A stretch of DNA of 32,758 nt from Bifidobacterium breve (GCA_945886445.1 CAMCZG010000020.1:1-32758); one strand, 5' to 3'; numbered from the stretch's first letter, positions 22,990 through 30,310 are shown. Translations and numbers: made by a program. The notes: generated from the letters alone by a model not told the origin.

Positions 22990-24426
22990 TTACCAGGTAG
23001 TTCCTTGAGGACGTCCTTCGTCGTAGCCAGCAGCACTTTGGATGCCCACCACGGCGCGTTCATGAAATTCATTGATGTTTGATGCACCGGCATATGTACA
23101 AGCAGAACGTACGCCAGCAACAATTTGATCGACAATGTCTTCCACGCCTGGCCGATCGGAGTCGAGGTACATACGAGAAGTACTAATGCCTTCTTCGAAA
23201 AGCTCTTTACGTGCACGGTCCAAAGCAGTTTCAGTACTTGTTCTGTTCCGTACAGCACGATTTGAAGCCATACCGAAACTTTCTTTATACAAGCGACCCT
23301 CAGTGTCTCGCAAAGTATCGGCTGCCGACTCGTAAGTACCAGCGAGCCAAGAACCGAACATCACACTTGCTGCACCACCGGCAAGAGCTAGTGCAACGTC
23401 ACGTGGGTAACGCACACCACCGTCGGCCCATATATGTTTGCCAAGCTCTCGGGCAGCTTGCGCACATTCCAAAACAGCACTGAACTGCGGGCGGCCCACG
23501 CCTGTCATCATGCGCGTAGTGCACATAGCGCCAGGCCCAACTCCAACCTTCACAATATCTACGCCTGCCGAGATGAGATCGCGGGTGGCTTGTGGAGTAA
23601 CTACATTTCCAGCAACAAGGGTTGCGTTCGGAACAGCCTTACGCACCGCTTCAATGGTGGAAATCATTCTTGATTGGTGTCCGTGTGCAGTGTCGATTAC
23701 AAGAACGTCTACACCCATGTTGTAAAGGCTCTTTGCACGTGATGCAACTTCTCCGTTAATGCCCACAGCAACTGAAACAATGAATTTACCTTCTGCATTC
23801 AAAGCTGGCTTATAAATGGTGCTACGCAGTGCGCCTTTACGCGTCATGCAACCTCTTAATGCACCACTGCCGTCTACTACTGGCGCAAAAGAGAGACGAT
23901 GATCGGTGAGAAAGTTAAAAGCTTCTTCTGGCGACATCTGATCGTCGAGCGAAATGATGTCTCTGTTCATTACGTGTTGTACTTGTGTGAATCGGTCGAA
24001 ACCAGAAGCGTCGTGCTCTGTAAAAATACCTATTGGCTTATTTGACTCATCAACAATAATAATTGCGCCGTGCGCACGCTTATGGATGAGACTTAAAGCA
24101 TTGCCAACAGTATCTGTAGGTGCAAGAGTGATGGGCGTTTCATATACGGCGTGGCAACTCTTCACAAAACGAGTAACAGACTCAATAATGTCCAGTGGAA
24201 TGTCTTGGGGCATCACTGCTAGCCCCCCTCTTCGCGCAATGGTTTCGGCCATTCGTCTGCCAGCAACAGCTGTCATATTGGCTACAACAACCGGGATCGT
24301 TGTTCCAATGAGATCAGGCGTAGTGAGATCTACGTTGAACCTGCTGGGAACATCTGACTTACTGGGGACCATAAACACATCGTTATAGGTCAGGTCATGG
24401 GCGGGAAGCTCGCTTAAAAAACGCAC
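22990..24426 (-). CDS. guaB1: GuaB1 family IMPDH-like protein (GMP reductase type, with CBS pair)
   Basis: A 478-residue TIM-barrel protein of the actinobacterial GuaB1 family. C302 is the catalytic cysteine in G-P-G-A-M-C-T-T-R. Two CBS motifs are inserted at about 92-205. It is annotated as IMP dehydrogenase in many genomes, but mycobacterial GuaB1 of the same length has been shown to be a CBS-containing GMP reductase (GMP to IMP). That is the likelier role here, giving purine salvage. Start GTG 24426 has no ribosome-binding site, but TATCCT lies 7 bases upstream. A true IMP dehydrogenase should be encoded elsewhere. Confidence 0.94.
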   Translation of the reverse strand: MRFLSELPAHDLTYNDVFMVPSKSDVPSRFNVDLTTPDLIGTTIPVVVANMTAVAGRRMAETIARRGGLAVMPQDIPLDIIESVTRFVKSCHAVYETPITLAPTDTVGNALSLIHKRAHGAIIIVDESNKPIGIFTEHDASGFDRFTQVQHVMNRDIISLDDQMSPEEAFNFLTDHRLSFAPVVDGSGALRGCMTRKGALRSTIYKPALNAEGKFIVSVAVGINGEVASRAKSLYNMGVDVLVIDTAHGHQSRMISTIEAVRKAVPNATLVAGNVVTPQATRDLISAGVDIVKVGVGPGAMCTTRMMTGVGRPQFSAVLECAQAARELGKHIWADGGVRYPRDVALALAGGAASVMFGSWLAGTYESAADTLRDTEGRLYKESFGMASNRAVRNRTSTETALDRARKELFEEGISTSRMYLDSDRPGVEDIVDQIVAGVRSACTYAGASNINEFHERAVVGIQSAAGYDEGRPQGTTW

Positions 24427-24432
24427 TTGTCT

Positions 24433-24439
24433 TAGGATA
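24433..24439. promoter_or_regulatory. Shared bidirectional -10 (TAGGATA) for guaB1 and alpha/beta hydrolase
   Basis: The 7-mer gives TAGGAT on the plus strand, ending 8 bases before ATG 24447, and TATCCT on the minus strand, ending 7 bases before GTG 24426. The gap between the two start codons is only 20 bases. Both genes can therefore be leaderless from one symmetric element. Confidence 0.55.
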
Positions 24440-24446
24440 TGCCTCT

Positions 24447-25142
24447 ATGAGTCAGAAAACAGTGGTTCTCATCCATGGATGGGGCGGATCTTTCCTAAGT
24501 ACGTGGCAAGAGCCGGGTGTAACCGACATCGTGTCCGAATCTGGTTTCCATGTGAAGGGCGTCGACCTTCTCGGTCATGGCACCGCAGAAAAACCCTATG
24601 AGCCTGCTGCATATGCAGATCTAGCGGGTTATCTCCTGTCGCAGCTCCCTCTGGAACCAGTAATAGCGGTTGGCTTTTCCCTAGGAGCACTCACTTTGGC
24701 AAGAGCCGCTATTCGTTCTCCTGAGCGCTTTATCGGTCTGTGTTTCGCCGGAATAGGCGACGGAGTCTTCGAGGCCCATAAGCCTGAAGAAACCGAAAGG
24801 ATCCTTGCGGGGTTAGAAGGCCGTGCTGACCCCAGCGACAACGTCGCTCGGTTATTCGGTCAATATGGGAATAGAGAAGGTAATGATCCAGTTGCACTTG
24901 CAGCAGTTTTAAGACGGACCCCATCAGAAGATATAACTGCAGCTGGTTTATCTACTTTGACACAGCCTTCTCTTGTCGCCATTGGCGATAAGGACTTCGC
25001 TTTCCCTTCTGCGAAACTCAGCTCAGCAATGCCCTCATCAACGCTGAAAATTCTTCCGCGCACCGATCATTTCGCTACTCCCAACTCGTTTAGTTTCATT
25101 GATGTTTTGGTTCAATGGCTGGAAGAGAATTTTCGTGAATGA
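24447..25142 (+). CDS. Alpha/beta hydrolase
   Basis: A 231-residue alpha/beta-hydrolase fold protein. The HG oxyanion motif 'LIHGWGGSF' is near 8-16, the nucleophile S78 is in G-F-S-L-G, an acid D in the 'IGDKDFAFP' segment, and the histidine in 'RTDHFATP'. The triad is complete, so it is probably an esterase, lipase or related hydrolase; no substrate can be named. It has no signal peptide. Its end overlaps the Sua5 start by 8 bases, so the two are coupled. Confidence 0.9.
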   Translation: MSQKTVVLIHGWGGSFLSTWQEPGVTDIVSESGFHVKGVDLLGHGTAEKPYEPAAYADLAGYLLSQLPLEPVIAVGFSLGALTLARAAIRSPERFIGLCFAGIGDGVFEAHKPEETERILAGLEGRADPSDNVARLFGQYGNREGNDPVALAAVLRRTPSEDITAAGLSTLTQPSLVAIGDKDFAFPSAKLSSAMPSSTLKILPRTDHFATPNSFSFIDVLVQWLEENFRE

Positions 25143-26109
25143 TGAAGCACGCCAGTGTCTGCAACTAGAGAACAGTGTTACCGATATTGCCAAAGCCGTT
25201 GAGATTCTTTCTTCAGGCGGATTAGTAGCAGTTCCCTCTGAAACGGTTTACGGCCTAGGAGCCGATGCAACCAGCTCTTCAGCAGTACGGAAAATTTTTG
25301 CAGCTAAAAAACGGCCTGCAGGACACCCACTCATCATCCATGTAACAAACATAGAAAGTGCGCGCACCTTTTCGAGTGATTTTAATGAGGTTGCAGAAAC
25401 TCTCGGATCTGAATTCTGGCCTGGACCACTCACACTTCTTGTAAAACGATCGAGCAAAGTAATTGATGAAATAACAGGAGGCCGAGAAACGGTTGCGCTA
25501 CGCGTACCTGCCCACGAAACATTTCAAAAGGTACTCGCCGCGTTCTCACAGAAAGCTTCCGGAGCAATTGCAGCACCTTCAGCAAATCTTTACGGTTCCG
25601 TCAGCCCAACAACTGCAGAACACGTATTAAGCGAAATGGGTCATCTCATAGATGCCGTTATTGATGGAGGACAATGTGCAGTTGGCATTGAGTCAACAAT
25701 TGTCGATTGCACTGTGAGCCCACCCACAATTCTTAGACAAGGTGCAATTACATTAGACCTTGTTAATGCGGCATTGACCCCAACTGGAATCATTGCCACT
25801 GAAGAAATCAATGGAGACTCTCGTGCGCCAGGAATGAAACTCTCTCATTACGCTCCACGTGCAGATGTGAAATTATTTGAGACCAAAGATTCTCTCTTCG
25901 CCTATGCAAACCAATGTGATATGAAGGAAATTCCGTACGTTTCAATAATCGGGCACGATGACCCGAAGCTTTATGCACGAGAGCTGTATTCGTTACTGCG
26001 CGACGCAGATGCGCTTCAGCCTCATGAGATACTTGTGTTACTTCCTGAATCGAGCGACATTGGTGTTGCCATTCGTGATCGACTCTTTAAGGCAGCTGCA
26101 CCTCATTGA
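25135..26109 (+). CDS. L-threonylcarbamoyladenylate synthase, Sua5 (long) type
   Basis: A 325-residue enzyme that makes threonylcarbamoyl-AMP from threonine, bicarbonate and ATP for tRNA t6A37. The YrdC domain shows 'VPSETVYGLGADA', 'AKKRPAGHPLIIHV' and 'APSANLYGSVSPTTAEHV'. The C-terminal Sua5 domain begins with 'SRAPGMKLSHYAPRA', which distinguishes the long Sua5 form from the short YrdC form. GTG 25135 is preferred, with GGAAGAG upstream and overlap with the hydrolase stop; ATG 25099 would intrude into the hydrolase. The 3' end overlaps the convergent J-domain gene by 23 bases. Confidence 0.94.
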   Translation: MNDEARQCLQLENSVTDIAKAVEILSSGGLVAVPSETVYGLGADATSSSAVRKIFAAKKRPAGHPLIIHVTNIESARTFSSDFNEVAETLGSEFWPGPLTLLVKRSSKVIDEITGGRETVALRVPAHETFQKVLAAFSQKASGAIAAPSANLYGSVSPTTAEHVLSEMGHLIDAVIDGGQCAVGIESTIVDCTVSPPTILRQGAITLDLVNAALTPTGIIATEEINGDSRAPGMKLSHYAPRADVKLFETKDSLFAYANQCDMKEIPYVSIIGHDDPKLYARELYSLLRDADALQPHEILVLLPESSDIGVAIRDRLFKAAAPH

Positions 26110-26602
26110 TTGTGCTTACCCAGAAGTCACGTATTGCTTCCAAGTTGAAAGTTCGGTTCTGACTGTCGTCGGCATTATGAACCGTAATGCTCACTATGGA
26201 TCCTCCGGCTTCGGGAACAATAGTTACCAAGCACCAACAATGCTGCGGATCATTGAGCAATACCTGCAACGAATACGGAGGATCTTCGTCTGCTATTTGA
26301 CCTAATACGTTCGCGGCAACATAAATGTACTCATAAGCTTCCACCGGCAAGACATCGATGGTGAAAGATGGGTGATCACTTTTTGACCCGTCGTAGGAAA
26401 TATCTGATGTTCGTTTGGAAGTTCGCTTTGTGTTCAGCAGTATCTGCGTAGCCCTCGTCACCTCTATGAACGCAGCGTGTGAGCCGCCTGCATCAGGATG
26501 AGCGGTTTTCATTAGCGCACGTTGCCTGGCCTCAATATCAAGGCGCGAGTATGGACGGCGTAATTGGAGCAGGTTCTCTGCCCACTCCACTTCACCGTCC
26601 AA
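26087..26602 (-). CDS. J-domain protein with uncharacterised C-terminal domain
   Basis: A 171-residue protein. Residues about 15-57 resemble a short DnaJ J-domain: helix II ends in H35-P36-D37 followed by A-G-G and a helix-III-like 'FIEVTRATQILL'. HPD is the tripeptide that stimulates Hsp70 ATPase, so it may recruit DnaK. No Gly/Phe or zinc region follows; residues about 75-171 form an alpha/beta region I do not recognise. Helix I is short. The ATG overlaps the crotonase gene by 11 bases and the 3' end overlaps sua5 by 23, so it is embedded between them. Confidence 0.78.
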   Translation of the reverse strand: MDGEVEWAENLLQLRRPYSRLDIEARQRALMKTAHPDAGGSHAAFIEVTRATQILLNTKRTSKRTSDISYDGSKSDHPSFTIDVLPVEAYEYIYVAANVLGQIADEDPPYSLQVLLNDPQHCWCLVTIVPEAGGSIVSITVHNADDSQNRTFNLEAIRDFWVSTINEVQLP

Positions 26603-27410
26603 TGAAATGTGGGTCTCTCTTTTCCATGAACGCTGCTACGCCCTCTTGGAAATCTTTAGTCTTGAATAAAGGCAAAAGCTGAAGAAATACGTGATGAATA
26701 TTTTGCTCGAATGTTTCTGTTTCAGCTGCTCTCATCATGCGTTTAATGGCCCTCACGGCGAGCGGCGCATTACTTGCTATGTCTGTTGCCATTGAACGAG
26801 CGAAAGAAGTTAACTGGTCGGGAGCAACTACATGATTCACAATTCCTAGCGATAAAGCCTCGTCTGCTGTGAGGGTCTTGCCGGTAAAAGAAATTTCTGC
26901 GGCCTTCGCGTATCCAATCATTCTCGGGAGCAGCCATGTGCCTCCACTTTCCGGAACGATGCCGCGCTTTGCGAAACCAGGATTCAGTTTTGCAGTTGCG
27001 CTTGCAATACGAATATCGCAACCAAAGGCCATGTCGAGCCCGTAGCCGGCAGCCCCACCATTGAGAGCACAAATAGTGGGAGTATCCATATAGTGCAACA
27101 CCACTGGTGGCGCGTTACGTATGTCGAACTCGCCTGCCCCGGCGCCGATGTTGCCTAAACCACCAAGAGCGTCTTTTGGCCCAGACATTTGCGAAGCAAG
27201 ATCGAGTCCTGCACAAAATGCTCTTCCTGAACCAGTGAGAATGACGCAGCGCACATCGCTATCTTTCTCGGCGCGTAAAAACGCCTCAGACATCTGATCG
27301 AGCATCGCGCTGGAGATTGTGTTCATTCTCTCTGGAGCATTGAGCGTGATTGTTGCAATATGGTCTGCAACTTCATAGAGAACTTCTTGTGGTGAATCGC
27401 TTTGGGCCAT
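26592..27410 (-). CDS. Enoyl-CoA hydratase/isomerase (crotonase) family protein
   Basis: A 272-residue crotonase-fold protein binding acyl-CoA. The oxyanion-hole segments 'AFCAGLDL' (about 64-71) and 'ALNGGAAGYGLDMA' (115-128) are present. Of the two catalytic glutamates of mitochondrial-type enoyl-CoA hydratases, one is Asp (D126) and the other is not conserved by my hand alignment. E154 in I-V-P-E-S-G-G sits where PaaG-like and isomerase members have their acid. It may therefore be an isomerase-type enzyme, not a hydratase. ATG 27410 has TAACTT exactly 6 bases upstream. Confidence 0.9.
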   Translation of the reverse strand: MAQSDSPQEVLYEVADHIATITLNAPERMNTISSAMLDQMSEAFLRAEKDSDVRCVILTGSGRAFCAGLDLASQMSGPKDALGGLGNIGAGAGEFDIRNAPPVVLHYMDTPTICALNGGAAGYGLDMAFGCDIRIASATAKLNPGFAKRGIVPESGGTWLLPRMIGYAKAAEISFTGKTLTADEALSLGIVNHVVAPDQLTSFARSMATDIASNAPLAVRAIKRMMRAAETETFEQNIHHVFLQLLPLFKTKDFQEGVAAFMEKRDPHFIGR

Positions 27411-27415
27411 TCACA

Positions 27416-27422
27416 TAAGTTA
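27416..27422. promoter_or_regulatory. Symmetric TAAGTTA -10 element between crotonase and NMO-like genes
   Basis: Minus-strand TAACTT (27422-27417) ends 6 bases before the crotonase ATG 27410. Plus-strand TAAGTT (27416-27421) could also start transcription rightwards towards the NMO-like gene; ATG 27434 lies 12 bases further. The same TANNNTA form occurs at 24433. Confidence 0.45.
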
Positions 27423-27463
27423 GCCGACGCAAAATGTGCAAATATATTCGGATGGAACAAAAT

Positions 27464-28396
27464 ATGCCGTCGCCCATCCGCAATCGAATAACGAATCTTC
27501 TCAATATCCCCTACCCCATCGTTCAAGCGCCCATGGGCTACATTGCTCGATCTGCACTTGCCTCCGCCGTGTCTAATGCCGGAGCACTTGGCATTATTGA
27601 GACCTCTTCAGGAGATCTCGTCGCGGTACGCAGAGAAATTTTGCAAATGAAAGAACTCACGCCTCATCCGTTTGGCGTCAATATTGCACAACTTTTTGTG
27701 CGCGATGAATCGATTGCCGATTTTGTTGTAGAGCAAGGCGTACGAGTGGTGACAACCTCTGCTGGCGACCCCAATAAGTACACTAAACAATTGAAATCAG
27801 CCGGACTCAAGGTGTTTCACGTTGTACCCACATTGGCTGCAGCGTTAAAAGCCCAAGATGCTGGAGTTGATGGCCTGGTAGTTGAAGGTGGCGAAGGCGG
27901 TGGCTTCAAGAACCCGAAAGACGTGGCCACAATGGTGCTGCTTCCTTTGGTGTGCGAAAACGTAGAAATTCCGGTTATTGCTGCTGGCGGAATAACAGAT
28001 GGAAAATCGATGGCTGCCGCATTCGCGTTAGGCGCAGAAGGCGTGCAGATGGGAACACGCATGGTGTCTGCCAAAGAGAGCCCAGTACACGAAAATTGGA
28101 AGCAAGCAATTATCAACGCTAAGGAAACCGATACCGTGTTTCTCAATCGGTTTTCACGACCAGCATTACGTGCTCTACGAACCGAGAAAACCACTCTCCT
28201 TGAACATGAAGACCACGTTGGTCTTGAAAATTTTGCCAATATGACCGACCTATATTTTGGGGGCGATATGGAATCATCTATTGCTCTGACGGGTCAAGTC
28301 GCCGGTCGAATCACGTCTGTAAAGCCGGTGGCGCAAATTATTAACGAGACGATGACTGGTTTCTGGCATGCAATAAGCCACTTCCCGACACAGTGA
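27464..28396 (+). CDS. Nitronate monooxygenase-like (NMO/FabK superfamily) flavoprotein
   Basis: A 310-residue FMN-dependent TIM-barrel protein. The N-terminal 'PIVQAPMGYIA', the phosphate-binding 'IAAGGITDGKSM' and 'GAEGVQMGTRM' strands are typical of nitronate monooxygenases and FabK-type enoyl reductases. The usual catalytic His follows E-A-G-G in those enzymes; here residues 141-148 read E-G-G-E-G-G-G-F, so Phe148 replaces it. The activity is therefore open. The start is uncertain among ATGs 27434, 27452 and 27464; homologues begin close to 'RITNLL..YPIVQAPMG', so 27464 is used. The 3' end overlaps ctaA by 56 bases tail to tail. Confidence 0.87.
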   Translation: MPSPIRNRITNLLNIPYPIVQAPMGYIARSALASAVSNAGALGIIETSSGDLVAVRREILQMKELTPHPFGVNIAQLFVRDESIADFVVEQGVRVVTTSAGDPNKYTKQLKSAGLKVFHVVPTLAAALKAQDAGVDGLVVEGGEGGGFKNPKDVATMVLLPLVCENVEIPVIAAGGITDGKSMAAAFALGAEGVQMGTRMVSAKESPVHENWKQAIINAKETDTVFLNRFSRPALRALRTEKTTLLEHEDHVGLENFANMTDLYFGGDMESSIALTGQVAGRITSVKPVAQIINETMTGFWHAISHFPTQ

Positions 28397-29243
28397 TGGT
28401 GTCAACTGCTAACGACCAAATGAGAGCTGCACCAAAGAGGTGCGTTGCAACCAAAATAACTGGAATTCCGTTGAAGTACTGAACATAACCCACGAGCGCT
28501 TGAAGCAGTCCTACTCCTAGAAATGCTGCCAATCGTTGTTCGAGGAACTCCCTCGCTTGGGGGCTTTTTCGCACTTTGAGTAGAACAAGCAGCAGTACAA
28601 GTAGTGAGAGTAAAACGAAAAAGCTATGCACACGTGCAACAGATGTTATGGAGAAACCGAAACGCACAGCGTTCTCATCGCCGGCATGCGGACCAGTTGC
28701 AGTGACAACAGTTCCAGATATGACTGCACACCCAAACAAAACTCCGATAGCCAATAAGCATTTTCTTTCTCGCGAAGAACAATCGAGGACAGGGTTTTTT
28801 GCGATTCGCGACTTGCGATATAAAACAATTGCATTGCCTATAAGCACCATGGAAAGTAGGAAGTGCCCCATATTTGCGAAGGGGTTCAAACCCGTTAAAA
28901 CGACAATTGCTCCAAGAATCACTTGAGCCAGTACACCGACTACTAGGCCAAGCGACAGTTGGGTGAGCGAGGGTTTTCTTTCTTCAAGAAACAATGAACC
29001 AAGAACTGCAGCAATGACTAATGCCGCGACAACACCCGTGAAGAGCCGATTGATCTGCTCTATTGCTCCGTGCACGGAAGAGACGTCGATAAATCTTTCA
29101 GAGTTACATTGCGGCCAGTCGCTGCATCCCAATCCGGAACCAGTAAGGCGCACGAGACCACCAGAAATAACAATAACGAAAAGTGATACGTACGAAGCAA
29201 AGCACAACTTTTCGTATGCGCGTGGTGAAATCTTACGATTCAC
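28341..29243 (-). CDS. ctaA: Heme A synthase CtaA (COX15-type)
   Basis: A 300-residue eight-helix membrane protein that oxidises the C8 methyl of heme O to make heme A for cytochrome oxidase. Heme and redox residues are visible: H58 with E62 (V-H-G-A-I-E-Q) in an early helix, NMGHFLL, ARVHSFF and ATHLFGAAL each carrying one histidine, and the pair C40/C46 in 'GSGLGCSDWPQC', comparable to the essential disulfide of Bacillus CtaA. It is coupled to the upstream PPOX-fold gene by an 11-base overlap. No ctaB or cytochrome oxidase genes lie in the window. Confidence 0.94.
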   Translation of the reverse strand: MNRKISPRAYEKLCFASYVSLFVIVISGGLVRLTGSGLGCSDWPQCNSERFIDVSSVHGAIEQINRLFTGVVAALVIAAVLGSLFLEERKPSLTQLSLGLVVGVLAQVILGAIVVLTGLNPFANMGHFLLSMVLIGNAIVLYRKSRIAKNPVLDCSSRERKCLLAIGVLFGCAVISGTVVTATGPHAGDENAVRFGFSITSVARVHSFFVLLSLLVLLLVLLKVRKSPQAREFLEQRLAAFLGVGLLQALVGYVQYFNGIPVILVATHLFGAALIWSLAVDTITVSGSGLLHARNQSSSR

Positions 29244-29685
29244 GTCTCCACACCTCTCGACCGTCTATCCCGTAGCGGCGCAATATGAGACCCTTGTGCA
29301 GGCGAATCTGCATGAACACATGCGTATCGGCACTTGGACCCCCAGGTTCAAAGAGGTTGCAGTCGTATCCCATTTTGTCCCAAAGGAACTCTCTGCCTTG
29401 TGTATCTGAGATGATCTGTGCTTTCCCCCACAGCAGAAAACTGTCCCAATTATTTTCCAGCGAAACAGGAAAATGAATATTGACCTCAGAATTAACACGG
29501 CAATTCTTAACTTTTTGCTCATTGCTTGCGAGAAAAGTTAAGAGATCTTCACCAAACCAAGAAAAAGTCACTGGCGAAACGAAAGGAATAGACGACTTCG
29601 AGACAGAAGCGATGTAAGCGCTTCGACCAAAGCGACTCGATTCGTTCAACAACTCATCAAAGGTAACTACCTTGGTAGAAGACAT
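29233..29685 (-). CDS. PPOX-fold (pyridoxamine-phosphate-oxidase-like) flavoprotein
   Basis: A 150-residue split-barrel protein of the PNPOx-like superfamily. It has the early 'AYIASVSKSSIPFVSPVTFSW' strands and the phosphate strand 'FLASNEQKVKNCR' typical of FMN- or F420-binding members. Actinobacteria have many F420-dependent members, but sequence alone does not separate FMN from F420. ATG 29685 has TAACGT exactly 6 bases upstream. It is followed without a gap by ctaA, so the pair shares one transcript; a role in heme metabolism is only suggested by this. The longer residue run is split here for brevity. Confidence 0.85.
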   Translation of the reverse strand: MSSTKVVTFDELLNESSRFGRSAYIASVSKSSIPFVSPVTFSWFGEDLLTFLASNEQKVKNCRVNSEVNIHFPVSLENNWDSFLLWGKAQIISDTQGREFLWDKMGYDCNLFEPGGPSADTHVFMQIRLHKGLILRRYGIDGREVWRRES

Positions 29686-29691
29686 AGAACC

Positions 29692-29697
29692 ACGTTA
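29692..29697 (-). promoter_or_regulatory. Putative -10 (TAACGT) for leaderless PPOX-ctaA mRNA
   Basis: TAACGT ends 6 bases before ATG 29685 on the minus strand, with no Shine-Dalgarno sequence. Confidence 0.5.
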
Positions 29698-29790
29698 GAC
29701 CCGTATGGTAAATCTCCGACAAACCGTGACGACAACAAAGTCACTACCATTTGAACTATTACAAGTTCTTGAGATGAAAGTAGATACGGC

Positions 29791-30198
29791 GTGACCAAAT
29801 TATCAATCGAAACAGAAATTGCGATCCGCAGGCTCGTTGATCAGTATTGCGACGGGGTCATTCGTCGTGATGCGAGCATTTGGGGGGCTACTTGGTCTGT
29901 CGATGCACATTGGAACCTCGGCATGGGTCGTGAAGTACTTGGCAAAAAAGCAATCGTCGACCTGTGGACCACAGCTATGGGTGCATTCAACTGGACCATT
30001 CAAACTGCGGAACACTTCTCCCTCAACATTGACGAAGCAAATGGCACCGGTTCGGGCCATGTGGTCGTTCGGGAGCGCTATGAACGTACCGACGGTACAC
30101 GCGGCGATCTACTTGCCAAATACATCGACCAATACGTGAAAATTGACGGCGAATGGCTCTTTGCCGAGAGGATTTTGGAAATTATCGAACGCAACTAA
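29791..30198 (+). CDS. SnoaL-like / NTF2-fold family protein
   Basis: A 135-residue protein with the cone-shaped NTF2/SnoaL_4 pattern: an N-terminal helix 'IRRLVDQYCDGVIRRD', a Trp-rich first strand 'WSVDAHWNLG', and a late strand 'YVKIDGEWLFAER'. Such proteins act as small isomerases, dehydratases or binding domains; no active site is certain. GTG 29791 is the only start because a stop (29770) closes the frame upstream. No TANNNT element or Shine-Dalgarno sequence is obvious. A strong terminator follows, so it is probably a single-gene unit. Confidence 0.87.
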   Translation: MTKLSIETEIAIRRLVDQYCDGVIRRDASIWGATWSVDAHWNLGMGREVLGKKAIVDLWTTAMGAFNWTIQTAEHFSLNIDEANGTGSGHVVVRERYERTDGTRGDLLAKYIDQYVKIDGEWLFAERILEIIERN

Positions 30199-30220
30199 GC
30201 GAATAGGCTCGACAGGCCCG

Positions 30221-30252
30221 AAGAGACCCACCAGCGGTGGGTCTCTTTTTTT
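30221..30252 (+). terminator. Intrinsic terminator after the SnoaL-like gene
   Basis: GAGACCCACC (30223-30232), loop AGC, GGTGGGTCTC (30236-30245), then a run of T residues to 30252; two outer A-T pairs extend the stem to 12 pairs. It lies 22 bases after the stop and isolates this gene from the M23 peptidase gene. It is the only strong rho-independent terminator I found. Confidence 0.93.
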
Positions 30253-30282
30253 ATGCCCTGAGTGATATCGAAACGACAGAAA

Positions 30283-30310
30283 GTGACCTTAATGTCGTTA
30301 TAACTACTCT
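30283..30310 (+). promoter_or_regulatory. Possible promoter of the M23 peptidase gene
   Basis: GTGACC (30283-30288, near TTGACA) and TACTCT (30305-30310) are 16 bases apart, giving a leader of about 85 bases. An alternative -10, TATAAC, lies at 30299-30304. The call is tentative. Confidence 0.3.

Noticed and set aside
22986-23258. N-terminal extension of cmk
   Set aside because: The extra 91 codons lie in guaB1 coding sequence in another frame, and cmk begins normally at ATG 22985, 4 bases after the guaB1 stop.
23954-24388. 144-residue plus-strand frame inside guaB1
   Set aside because: Antisense shadow of a conserved enzyme with the catalytic Cys and CBS motifs visible.
27817-28239. 140-residue minus-strand frame inside the NMO-like gene
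   Set aside because: Antisense to a conserved flavoprotein, low complexity Ser/Pro/Thr content, no own start signals.
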